7,317 nt of DNA. Source: a bacterium UBA6115. Its GTDB lineage: Bacteria > Bacillota_A > Clostridia > Christensenellales > Aristaeellaceae. Shown here piece after piece: positions 1 through 6,032 of the stretch (positions are counted from its first letter, which is position 1; each line of letters opens with the position of its first letter). Below the pieces are notes generated by a model. That model saw only the letters and a program-made list of their open reading frames with translations. It was not told the origin of the DNA and ran no database searches. The stretch covers positions 8,848-16,164 of the forward strand of contig DIWD01000045.1 of assembly GCA_002428405.1 (NCBI GenBank). The letters run 5' to 3'. A program made the position numbers and the translations under genes.

Positions 1-465
1 CCTGTGAAGCAGGCCGCGTCCAAAACGGCAGCAATCAAAAAAGTTACGGCTGCTAAGACAGAAAAGCCGGGGACTGCCGCCGCAAAGAAGAAGCCGGCCG
101 CGGACAAGGCGAAAGCACCTTTAAAAAAGGCGGCAGCGGGCAAGGAAGAGACGCTTGAAAAGACAGAACAGAGCATGGGCGAGACCGCAAAGAAGAAGCC
201 GGTAACGGAAAAATCGATCCCGCTTGCCGGAAAGACCGGGGAAAAGGCGAAAAAGGCGCAGGGCGCGTTTGCCCGAAAAATGGAAGAGGTCAAGGATGTC
301 GCCACGGTGATCGGGCATAAAATCGCTGAGGTCGCCAAAGAGGTGGTCATTAAGTCAGAGGGCCTGGAAGACTCGATCGCAGAAGGGCTGCAGGAAATGA
401 AAAAAGACATTCACCGGATCGCTGAGAACATCGCGGACAAAACAAAGGAACAGCCAAAGACCTGA
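1..465 (+). CDS. Lysine/alanine-rich histone H1-like protein (5' end open at window edge)
   Basis: The frame is open from base 1. The first possible start is a GTG at 4, but no ribosome binding site is visible, so the protein may begin outside the window. Counting from that GTG it has 153 residues. Residues 1-88 are low-complexity Lys/Ala/Pro/Thr sequence with AAAKKKP-like patches (25-31 and 61-67), as in the tails of eukaryotic H1 and bacterial H1-like proteins. Residues 90-148 change to a predicted amphipathic, possibly coiled, helix with regular hydrophobic spacing (VATVIGHKIAEVAKEVV). I see no Cys, Trp or Tyr. A basic tail on a helical segment suggests nucleic-acid or polyanion binding and compaction, but this rests on composition rather than homology. 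A surface or stress protein is possible. Only 28 nt separate it from the next gene, so the two are probably co-transcribed. Gene reality is likely; function is uncertain. Confidence 0.7.
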   Translation, partial: PVKQAASKTAAIKKVTAAKTEKPGTAAAKKKPAADKAKAPLKKAAAGKEETLEKTEQSMGETAKKKPVTEKSIPLAGKTGEKAKKAQGAFARKMEEVKDVATVIGHKIAEVAKEVVIKSEGLEDSIAEGLQEMKKDIHRIAENIADKTKEQPKT

Positions 466-493
466 GAAGGGTCATGAAAGGGGAAATTGAATT

Positions 494-670
494 ATGTTAT
501 TAACCATTGCAGGGGTACTCATTGTTCTGTGGCTTTTGGGAATGATCACATCAACGACAATCGGAGGTTTTATCCATGTCCTGATTGTCATCGCGGTCAT
601 CGTCATTGTTATGAATCTGTTTCGCTCAAAGAAAAAGACAGCAAGCAAAACCAACGTCACGCCGAAGTAA
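494..670 (+). CDS. lmo0937-type small membrane protein, 58 aa
   Basis: This short gene starts at ATG 494, with AAAGGGG at 477-483 as ribosome binding site, and ends with TAA at 668-670. The peptide opens MLLTIAGVLIVLWLLGMI, has a short Thr/Gly-rich turn (TSTTIGGF), then a second hydrophobic stretch (HVLIVIAVIVIVMNLF), and ends in a basic polar tail (RSKKKTASK). The layout of two hydrophobic helices around a glycine turn, with a WLLG motif in the first and a basic C-terminus, matches the lmo0937 family of small membrane proteins of Firmicutes and other bacteria. Its molecular role is not known. It follows the H1-like gene closely and precedes a terminator-like hairpin, so it is probably the last gene of that transcript. 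The longer overlapping frame beginning at TTG 487 runs through the hairpin and is not a gene. Confidence 0.82.
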   Translation: MLLTIAGVLIVLWLLGMITSTTIGGFIHVLIVIAVIVIVMNLFRSKKKTASKTNVTPK

Positions 671-683
671 TTCCGGGAACAAT

Positions 684-757
684 GGGGACAGGGAACAAAG
701 GGGACGCGAGTCTATGTTTTATTAGAACAAATAGACCCGTCCCCGTTGTTTTATTTT
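684..757 (+). terminator. Intrinsic terminator-like hairpin with REP-like sequence
   Basis: GGGGACG (700-706) pairs with CGTCCCC (738-744), and GTCTAT (710-715) pairs with ATAGAC (731-736). A small internal loop lies between the two stems and about 15 nt form the apical loop. The T-rich run GTTGTTTTATTTT (745-757) follows, which fits Rho-independent termination 30 nt after the lmo0937-type gene. The left arm is preceded by another GGGGAC (684-689), 16 nt upstream of the arm copy. G-run/C-run palindromes of this kind resemble dispersed REP-like elements linked to Y1 (RAYT) transposases, but no transposase is present and the resemblance is only visual. Confidence 0.6.
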
Positions 758-937
758 ACGGAGATCCAGCTCCGCAGCGATCCGCAGGCTGCTTAGATTT
801 CTGAAGAAGAGGTCGTTTTGTAATGACCTGACATCTCCTTAAATTTTTCCGGATCCAGGCACAAAGCCGCGAAGAAACTTCTGCATATCCAGCATAATGC
901 TTTACAGGTGCTTAAAGGGCCTTGCCGTATAAAGCCT
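758..937. other. Intergenic stretch without a recognisable gene
   Basis: This 180-nt gap lies between the terminator-like hairpin and the stop codon of the metallophosphoesterase; the two flanking genes converge on it. It holds a small hairpin at 810-829 (AGGTC/GACCT, 10-nt loop) and the palindrome AGCATAATGCT at 891-901. Just after the phosphoesterase stop, read on the minus strand, there is only a weak imperfect stem (GGCTT/AAGGCC, about 913-936) and no long T-tract. No start codon with a proper ribosome binding site and a plausible frame was found on either strand. Confidence 0.5.
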
Positions 938-2236
938 TCAGTCCTGCGCTTTGCCGGCGCCGGCACCGATGTCTTTCAGCGATCCGTCATCCGTCAGCCG
1001 GCACAGCACGGCTGTATCCTTTTCACCGGCGGTGATGACCGCGAACGTCCGGGTGGCATCCGGATCATCCATGTTATGCGCTATCCAACTTCCTTCGTTG
1101 ACGTAATACTTGCCTCCGCCCAAATCCATCAATGCCGGCACGTGGGTGTGCCCGAACAGGACGATCTCCACGTTTTCATCGGGATTCTCCAGGTACTGTA
1201 CTTTCGCCTGCCTGAAGAAATATTCCCAGTCCAGGGTCCCGGATACCGCTTCGATGAAGCTGTTTGGGACCTTGACCTGGTTGAGCACCTGCCGCTCATC
1301 CCATGTGCGCTGGATATTCCTGAATAATTTAGGCGCGGAGATGGTTCCGTCCTCCTGCTGGGCAGGGTAGAAATCAAGGTAGGTATAGGCATCGTCAAAG
1401 CCTGCGATGCGCACGTCGAATATCTTCTCCTCCAGGCCTTCCCTGGGCGTGATCCGCTGGGAGATGCTCTTGAGGATCGAGTGGTACACGAATGCGCCAT
1501 ACTGGTCCGTGTCGGCCTTGTCCGGCACTTCTGTCACCTCCGGCAGAGCCTTTTCCACGGACGGATGGCCCTGGATCACCCAGCCGGCCGCATAACGCGC
1601 GTAGAAGTATCCGGCAGGCAGGATGGTTTCGCCGTTCCCGCACAGCTCGGCGTTGGTCAGCGTATCCGGAGCGGAGAAGACGTCATAGCGGTGCCCATGC
1701 TCGATGACGATCTCATTCCGGTCGCCGGTATAGTAGGCGCCCAGCCCCCTGGCATCCCGGGCCTGTACGATTCCCGGCAGCGCTTCGCCCAGGGTCTCAT
1801 CATCCAGCAGCATGTCGTGATTGCCGGGAACGTAGACCAGCTTGATGCCCGAACCTATCACGTCCTTCAGCGCGTCCATGACATCCTGGTTGTTCGCGAT
1901 CACTTTGCGGTAGAACGCCCCGGTATCGGTGTAGGACGGGTAATCAAGCGGCAGATACCAATCGTCCAGGAAATCCCCGGCAATGACCAGTTCCCGCACG
2001 TCAGGCGTCATCTGGATCCTCGCTAAAAACTGCAGCAGGTATGCCTTGTTGGCCCCGATCTCGGCATACGAGTCATCGACTCCCAGATGGATGTCGCTGA
2101 TGACGACGATCTTGCTGCGGGATTCTCCCGCCTCCCAAAGCGGTTGAACATCCTTCACCGTCTGGGCGAAAGATACAACTGTCAAAGCAATCAGTATAAA
2201 GAGCGCGGCGATCAAGGCAAAGATACTTTTTTTCAT
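938..2236 (-). CDS. Exported calcineurin-like metallophosphoesterase
   Basis: This 432-residue protein starts with a typical signal sequence (MKKSIFALIAALFILIALTVVSFAQ), so it is secreted or anchored by an uncleaved N-terminal helix. The metallophosphoesterase signature is complete and in order: SDIHLG (47-52), GDFLDDW (87-93), GNHD (138-141), HGHRYD (180-185) and GHTH (362-365). These supply the Asp, His and Asn ligands of a two-metal centre that hydrolyses phosphoester or pyrophosphate bonds. The SDIHLG/GDFLDDW pattern recalls the LpxH/UDP-2,3-diacylglucosamine hydrolase branch. This protein is much longer than LpxH (about 240 residues), has an inserted region at roughly 190-350, and is exported, so a lipid A role is unlikely. 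The substrate cannot be told. GGAGG (minus strand, 2242-2246) supports the ATG at 2236. It lies 57 nt behind prfC with no terminator seen between them, so it is probably in the same transcript. Confidence 0.9.
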   Translation of the reverse strand: MKKSIFALIAALFILIALTVVSFAQTVKDVQPLWEAGESRSKIVVISDIHLGVDDSYAEIGANKAYLLQFLARIQMTPDVRELVIAGDFLDDWYLPLDYPSYTDTGAFYRKVIANNQDVMDALKDVIGSGIKLVYVPGNHDMLLDDETLGEALPGIVQARDARGLGAYYTGDRNEIVIEHGHRYDVFSAPDTLTNAELCGNGETILPAGYFYARYAAGWVIQGHPSVEKALPEVTEVPDKADTDQYGAFVYHSILKSISQRITPREGLEEKIFDVRIAGFDDAYTYLDFYPAQQEDGTISAPKLFRNIQRTWDERQVLNQVKVPNSFIEAVSGTLDWEYFFRQAKVQYLENPDENVEIVLFGHTHVPALMDLGGGKYYVNEGSWIAHNMDDPDATRTFAVITAGEKDTAVLCRLTDDGSLKDIGAGAGKAQD

Positions 2237-2293
2237 GGGTGCCTCCAGTTTATTGATGCGGTTTTATGCAAGCAAACGGGGCAACAGATCTCG

Positions 2294-3892
2294 CTACACA
2301 AAACTCTCCATCGGCTCAATCTCGTCCAATACCAGGCCCGGGTTTTTCTCCCCGGCCAGGCGGATGCTCCATTCGTTCTCAAAAAACAGCACGGGGTGGC
2401 CCTGCGCGTCGGTGCCGCGGACGGTGGTGGAGGTGAGCTGGAGCTCCTCGATGGGCCTGGGGGTTTCTTTCACCCAGCGCACAAAACGCCAGGGCAGCAT
2501 ATCCATCAGCAGCTCCGCGCCGTATTCATTCTTCAGGCGGTAGGCGAGCACGTCAAACTGAAGCACGCCCACCACGCCGATGATGCTTTGCTCCAGGCCG
2601 ATATCCTCGCGGGTGAAGGTCTGGATGGCGCCTTCCTCGCTCAGCTGGGCGATGCCCTTGAGGAACTGCTTGCGCTTCATGCTGTCCAGCGGGCGCACGC
2701 GGGCGAAATGCTCCGGCGCGAACACGGGGATGCGGGCAAAGCGCAGGCCGGGCTGCTGGCTGAGCGTGTCGCCCAGGCGGTAAATGCCGGGATCAAACAG
2801 CCCGATGATGTCGCCGGGGTAGGCGGTCTCCACCATCGAGCGCTCATCGGCCATGAACTGCTGCGGGGCTTTCAGCTGGATCTGCTTTTCCGAGCCGGAG
2901 TGCCAGGCGGCCATGTCGCGCTGGAATACCCCGGACACCACGCGCACAAAGGCCAGCCTGTCGCGGTGGGCGGGGTTCATGTTGGCCTGGATCTTGAACA
3001 CAAAGCCGGAGAAGGAGGGGTCGTCGGGTGAAATCATCCCCTGGTCGCTCTCCCTGTGCGTGGGGGGCAGGGTGTAGCGCAGGAAACGGTTGAGGAAAGG
3101 CTCCACGCCGAAATTGGTGATGGCGGAGCCGAAGAACATGGGGGTCAGCTCACCCGCGCGGATGGCGCCCAGGTCAAAACTGTCGCCCGCCGCGTCCAGC
3201 AGCTCGCTCTCCTCTTTGAGCCGCTTGATGTAGTGCGCGTCGAGCATCCCGGGCAGGGCGGGGTCATTCAGGGCGATTTCCGTCTTCCTGGCCTTGCTGC
3301 GTCCGTGGTCGCCGGAGAAGTACAGCTCCACCGTCTTGGTGTCCCGGTGATACACGCCCTGGAAATCGCCGTCCACGCCGATGGGCCAGTTCACCGGGCA
3401 GGAGCGGATGCCCAGTACCTGCTCCAGCTCCTCCATCAGGGCGAAGGGATCCTTGGCGGCGCGGTCCATTTTGTTGACGAAGGTGAAGATGGGGATGCCG
3501 CGCATCCGGCAGACCCTGAACAGCTTGACGGTCTGCTCCTCCACGCCCCGGGCAGCGTCCAGCAGCATGACGGCGCTGTCCGCCGCCACCAGCACGCGGT
3601 AGGTGTCCTCGGAAAAATCCTGGTGTCCGGGGGTGTCCAGGATGTTGATGTGATAGCCGTCAAAGGAGAACTGCATGGCGCTGGAGGTCACGGAGATGCC
3701 GCGCTGCTTCTCGATCTCCATCCAGTCGCTGGTGGCGTGCGCCGCGGCCTTGCGCGCCTTGACGCTGCCCGCCTGGCGGATGGCGCCGCCGTAGAGCAGC
3801 AGCTTCTCTGTCAGCGTGGTCTTGCCCGCGTCCGGATGGCTGATGATGGCGAAAGTGCGCCGCCGTGCTATTTCTGCAAGCCGCTCGTCCAT
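2294..3892 (-). CDS. prfC: Peptide chain release factor 3 (RF3)
   Basis: RF3 is a cytoplasmic translational GTPase that removes RF1 or RF2 from the ribosome after peptide release. The 532-residue product has the usual RF3 length and all GTPase motifs: the P-loop SHPDAGKTT (18-26), the switch I segment RGISVTSS (64-71), DTPGHQDF (86-93) and NKMD (140-143). The remaining two thirds contain RF3-like segments, including GVVGVLQFDVLAYRLKNEYG near 439-458. The EKQRGISVTSS region and the SHPDAGK P-loop separate RF3 from EF-G and TypA. I chose ATG 3892 (MDERLAEIARRR), which has AGGGGG at 3897-3902. A longer in-frame start at 4012 lies inside the terminator of the upstream ferredoxin gene and would add 40 residues foreign to the family. 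I see no convincing promoter in 3893-3974, though that terminator implies one. Confidence 0.97.
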   Translation of the reverse strand: MDERLAEIARRRTFAIISHPDAGKTTLTEKLLLYGGAIRQAGSVKARKAAAHATSDWMEIEKQRGISVTSSAMQFSFDGYHINILDTPGHQDFSEDTYRVLVAADSAVMLLDAARGVEEQTVKLFRVCRMRGIPIFTFVNKMDRAAKDPFALMEELEQVLGIRSCPVNWPIGVDGDFQGVYHRDTKTVELYFSGDHGRSKARKTEIALNDPALPGMLDAHYIKRLKEESELLDAAGDSFDLGAIRAGELTPMFFGSAITNFGVEPFLNRFLRYTLPPTHRESDQGMISPDDPSFSGFVFKIQANMNPAHRDRLAFVRVVSGVFQRDMAAWHSGSEKQIQLKAPQQFMADERSMVETAYPGDIIGLFDPGIYRLGDTLSQQPGLRFARIPVFAPEHFARVRPLDSMKRKQFLKGIAQLSEEGAIQTFTREDIGLEQSIIGVVGVLQFDVLAYRLKNEYGAELLMDMLPWRFVRWVKETPRPIEELQLTSTTVRGTDAQGHPVLFFENEWSIRLAGEKNPGLVLDEIEPMESFV

Positions 3893-3974
3893 GTGTCCCC
3901 CTGATTGATCGTTTTGTAAGCTAAAGCGGAGGTTGTCCGCCAAAGCATGGAATGTCCATTCTCTTTGATGCGGG

Positions 3975-4024
3975 AAAACAAAGAAAGATAACCGACCGGG
4001 CGATATGGACACCCGGCGGTTATC
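3975..4024 (-). terminator. Rho-independent terminator of the ferredoxin operon
   Basis: GATAACCG (3987-3994) pairs with CGGTTATC (4017-4024), and CCGGG (3996-4000) pairs with CCCGG (4012-4016). This makes a 13-bp stem with one bulged A at 3995 and an 11-nt loop. Read on the minus strand, the stem is followed at once by TTTCTTTGTTTT (3986-3975). It begins 13 nt after the ferredoxin stop codon and should separate the redox operon from prfC. Confidence 0.88.
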
Positions 4025-4036
4025 ACTGGCACCGGT

Positions 4037-4222
4037 TCACTCGATGGTGATCACACCCACGGGGCAGCTGTCACGCGCCTCTTCCGCTTCTTCCTGGTTC
4101 TGGTCGGTGACCTCGCCGTAGGCTTCAGCGAGGCCCTCATCATTCATCCGGAACACTTCCGGGCAGGTGTCCACGCACAGGCCGCAGCCAATGCATCCGC
4201 TCTGGTCAACTTCAGCTTTCAT
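4037..4222 (-). CDS. Ferredoxin, single [4Fe-4S] cluster
   Basis: This 61-residue acidic protein carries CIGCGLC (Cys10, 13, 16) and a distant SCPVGVI (Cys53), the four-cysteine set for one low-potential [4Fe-4S] cluster. An extra Cys20 in DTCPEVF matches the additional cysteine seen in Thermotoga-type ferredoxins, where it can form a disulfide; the usual disulfide partner near residue 43 is absent here. It has no signal peptide and is a cytoplasmic one-electron carrier. AAGGAGG at 4231-4237 (minus strand) precedes the ATG with good spacing. The gene lies 46 nt downstream of the 4Fe-4S protein gene and directly before a strong terminator, so it is the last gene of a two-gene redox operon. The small stem AGCGC/GCGCT at 4258-4270 in the gap might tune the relative levels of the two messages. 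Its redox partners are unknown. Confidence 0.95.
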   Translation of the reverse strand: MKAEVDQSGCIGCGLCVDTCPEVFRMNDEGLAEAYGEVTDQNQEEAEEARDSCPVGVITIE

Positions 4223-4268
4223 TCAAGTTTCCTCCTTCAGGTTTTTCAACTCAAAACAGCGCTTTGCG

Positions 4269-4991
4269 CTATTGATCCACGATGCCGCCCCTGGTGTTCA
4301 AGGTGATCACCTGCCAGGGAATTATTTTTCCGCTCTCACGCATCGCGGTGGTGAGCGCATGGGTCAGCCCGCCGCAGCAGGGCACCTCCATGCGCACCAG
4401 GGTGATGGAGCGGATGTCATTTTGGCAAAGGATGTCTGTCAGCTTGCCCGCGTAGCCCGGATCATCCAGTTTGGGGCAGCCGATGAGGGTGACATGGTTT
4501 TTCATGAACCGGCGGTGAAAATCACCGTGGGCATAGGCGGCGCAATCTGCCGCGATAAGCAGGCGCGCGTCCTTGAAAAATGGGGCGTTCGCCGCGGCCA
4601 GCCGGATCTGCACCGGAAAATTCGCCAGTTCGCTGCCCATTGCCTCAAAAACGGGAGCGATGTCCCCGGAAACCCTGCCCGTCCTGAGTTCCACGGCCTG
4701 ATTGCCGGGGCAGGCTGAACCGGAGGGGCAGGGAGCGGGCTCCTCTTCCTTTTCATCATCCATGCGCGCTTTGACTGTTTCCGCGTCAAACACAGCCGCC
4801 TGGCGGGTCTCAAAGGTGATGGCGCCGGTCGGGCAGACTGGCAGGCAGGCTCCCAGTCCGTCGCAATAGTCGTCACGGAGCAGTTCCGCCTTGCCGTCCC
4901 TGAGGCCGATGGCGCCCTCATGGCAGGCGCTCACGCACTGCCCGCAGCCGTTGCACAGGTCCCTGTCGATTTTGATGATCTGCCGCAGCAT
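4269..4991 (-). CDS. 4Fe-4S dicluster-type iron-sulfur protein of unknown function
   Basis: Counting from ATG 4991 the product has 240 residues. The N-terminus holds CNGCGQC...C (Cys13, 16, 19, 23), a standard [4Fe-4S] motif followed by HEGAI. The second motif is YCDGLGACLPVCPTGAI (Cys43, 49, 53), in which the second cysteine position is Leu46. I recall CDGLGAC as a usual variant of this family, so it is not damage. After a charged linker with two more cysteines (PCPSGSACPG) comes a C-terminal domain with the family segments LLIAADCAAYAHG, LIGCPKLDD and RMEVPCCGG, whose conserved cysteines may bind another metal or cluster. It is probably cytoplasmic. The family is common in anaerobes but its role is not known to me; electron transfer or redox sensing fits. 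GGGGAAG (4996-5002) favours this start over the in-frame ATG at 5012, which lacks a ribosome binding site. The ferredoxin gene follows. Confidence 0.9.
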   Translation of the reverse strand: MLRQIIKIDRDLCNGCGQCVSACHEGAIGLRDGKAELLRDDYCDGLGACLPVCPTGAITFETRQAAVFDAETVKARMDDEKEEEPAPCPSGSACPGNQAVELRTGRVSGDIAPVFEAMGSELANFPVQIRLAAANAPFFKDARLLIAADCAAYAHGDFHRRFMKNHVTLIGCPKLDDPGYAGKLTDILCQNDIRSITLVRMEVPCCGGLTHALTTAMRESGKIIPWQVITLNTRGGIVDQ

Positions 4992-5039
4992 CCGTCTTCC
5001 CCGTTCATCCATTTGCCGGACCGTCTGCCGGCACGACTT

Positions 5040-5068
5040 ATTATAGCGTATTTCCGCCTGTTTGTCCC
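5040..5068 (-). promoter_or_regulatory. Sigma-A-type promoter of the iron-sulfur operon
   Basis: Read on the minus strand, GGGACA (5068-5063) and a perfect TATAAT (5045-5040) are separated by exactly 17 nt. The start of transcription would fall near 5033, about 40 nt before the ATG at 4991. The position in the divergent gap between the iron-sulfur gene and the cytochrome b5-like gene fits. The -35 box matches TTGACA at 4 of 6 positions. Confidence 0.6.
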
Positions 5069-5137
5069 CTTTGGTTTGAGCCTGAGCGGAACAGGGTAAT
5101 TTTTAAGAGCAATTTGTTTTGAAAGGAGCACCCTTTT

Positions 5138-5908
5138 ATGATTAGGAAACTGAAACCCATTCTGGCCGCCCTGCTGGCGGTGATGACCCTCCTGGCCGTT
5201 CCGGCCGCCCTCGCCGCTGAAGAAGCCCCCCTGCTGCTCTCCCTGGAGCAGCTCAAACACTTTGACGGAAAAGACGGCCGGCCTGCCTACGTGGCGGTGG
5301 ACGGCATCATCTACGACATGACCGACAGCATCCCCTGGAAAAATGGCGAGCACAACGGCTTTACGGCCGGCAATGACCTGACGAAGGAAATCAAGGAGAT
5401 ATCCCCGCACGGGGTCGGCAAGCTTCAAAACGTGAAGGCAGTGGGCCGCGTGATCGTGCTGCTGACGCTGGAGGAACTGAAGGCTTTTGACGGCAAGGAC
5501 GGGCGCCCCGCCTATGTGGCGGTGGACGGTGTCATCTACGACATGACTGACAGCGTTCCCTGGAAAAACGGCGAACACAACGGCTTCAAGGCCGGGGCCG
5601 ACCTGACCCGGGAAATCAAGGAAGTATCCCCCCACGGGGTGGGCAAGCTTCAAAACGTGGTGGAGATTGGCCGCCTGAAGGTGGAGCTGACCCTGGAAGC
5701 ACTCAAGCAGTTTGACGGCAAGGACGGCCGGCCCGCTTATGTGGCGGTGGACGGCATCATCTATGACGTGTCGGCAAGCTCCGCCTGGAAAAATGGCGAA
5801 CACGCCGGTTACCAGGCAGGCGTGGACCTGACTGCGGAGGCGGAAGCGTCCCCCCATGGCATCACCGTGCTTGACAAGGTGGTCCAAGTCGGTGTAGTAG
5901 TGGAATGA
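5138..5908 (+). CDS. Exported protein with three tandem cytochrome b5-like heme-binding domains
   Basis: The 256-residue protein has a signal peptide (basic MIRKLK, hydrophobic core, cleavage likely after ALA at 24-26), so it acts outside the membrane. The rest is three repeats with a 75-residue period, beginning near residues 36, 111 and 186. Each carries FDGKDGRPAYVAVDG, IYD, WKNGEH, AGxDLT and SPHG, the pattern of short bacterial cytochrome b5-like heme/steroid-binding domains (PF00173 type). Two histidines stand where cytochrome b5 has its heme ligands: GEH (72, 147, 222) and SPHG (91, 166, 240). This suggests up to three b-type hemes; Tyr-ligated MAPR-like binding or binding of another small molecule is the alternative. 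There is no CxxCH motif, so no covalent c-type heme. AAGGAG at 5123-5128 sets the start. It is followed after 124 nt by a gene for a candidate di-heme membrane protein, a likely partner. Confidence 0.9.
   Translation: MIRKLKPILAALLAVMTLLAVPAALAAEEAPLLLSLEQLKHFDGKDGRPAYVAVDGIIYDMTDSIPWKNGEHNGFTAGNDLTKEIKEISPHGVGKLQNVKAVGRVIVLLTLEELKAFDGKDGRPAYVAVDGVIYDMTDSVPWKNGEHNGFKAGADLTREIKEVSPHGVGKLQNVVEIGRLKVELTLEALKQFDGKDGRPAYVAVDGIIYDVSASSAWKNGEHAGYQAGVDLTAEAEASPHGITVLDKVVQVGVVVE
5243..5905 (+). repeat. 225-bp in-gene tandem repeat, three copies
   Basis: The copies begin at 5243, 5468 and 5693. Copies 1 and 2 are both 225 bp and, by my count, identical at 61 of 75 amino acids, with many silent third-position changes between them. 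Copy 3 lacks one codon before SPHG and differs most around DVSASSAW and the C-terminus. The pattern fits duplication of a single cytochrome b5-like domain followed by divergence under selection on the protein. Confidence 0.9.
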
Positions 5909-5914
5909 CTTGAA

Positions 5915-5945
5915 TTGACATCCGGGGATCCCGGGGAAATAAAAT
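5915..5945 (+). promoter_or_regulatory. Possible internal promoter upstream of the membrane cytochrome-like gene
   Basis: A perfect TTGACA (5915-5920) is followed 19 nt later by TAAAAT (5940-5945), one mismatch from TATAAT. The spacing is longer than the preferred 17 nt. The spacer contains the left arm of the hairpin at 5924-5958, so transcripts starting here would lack the full hairpin. It could give the gene at 6033 its own expression. Confidence 0.35.
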
Positions 5946-5958
5946 TCCTGGGATCCCC
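5924..5958. other. Strong intergenic hairpin between the two heme-protein genes
   Basis: GGGGATCCC (5924-5932) pairs perfectly with GGGATCCCC (5950-5958), and GGAA (5935-5938) can extend the stem with TTCC (5945-5948). No T-tract follows on either strand, so it is not a standard intrinsic terminator. It could stabilise the 3' end of the cytochrome b5-like message, slow polymerase, or be a protein-binding site. Confidence 0.6.
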
Positions 5959-6032
5959 AAACCCGGACCTTAAACCAGATAGAGTAGACCACGCGCCTGC
6001 TGGGTTTGCACCCCGCGGAGAATGGAGGAAGC

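Noticed and set aside
487..804. A 105-codon frame starting at TTG 487
   Set aside because: It overlaps the lmo0937-type gene in another frame and reads through the terminator hairpin; the product resembles nothing.
798..842. Tiny minus-strand frame MSGHYKTTSSSEI preceded by AAGGAG
   Set aside because: The AAGGAG abuts the ATG with no spacer, the frame is 13 codons, and no family is recognised.
2087..3904. Long plus-strand open frames opposite the phosphoesterase and prfC
   Set aside because: They are antisense to clear conserved genes, have no family motifs, and arise from GC-rich codon bias.
3926..3959. Small inverted repeats GCGGA/TCCGC and ATGGA/TCCAT in the prfC leader
   Set aside because: Five-base arms are expected by chance in GC-rich DNA and no riboswitch or operator pattern is seen.
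3893..4012. Forty-residue N-terminal extension of RF3 in the same open frame
   Set aside because: It begins inside the ferredoxin terminator, lacks a ribosome binding site and is foreign to RF3; ATG 3892 has a good site and family-like start.
5076..5102. Possible plus-strand promoter TTGAGC...TAATTT for the cytochrome b5-like gene
   Set aside because: The spacing is only 15 nt and both boxes are weak, so it is not listed as a feature, though a promoter is expected here.
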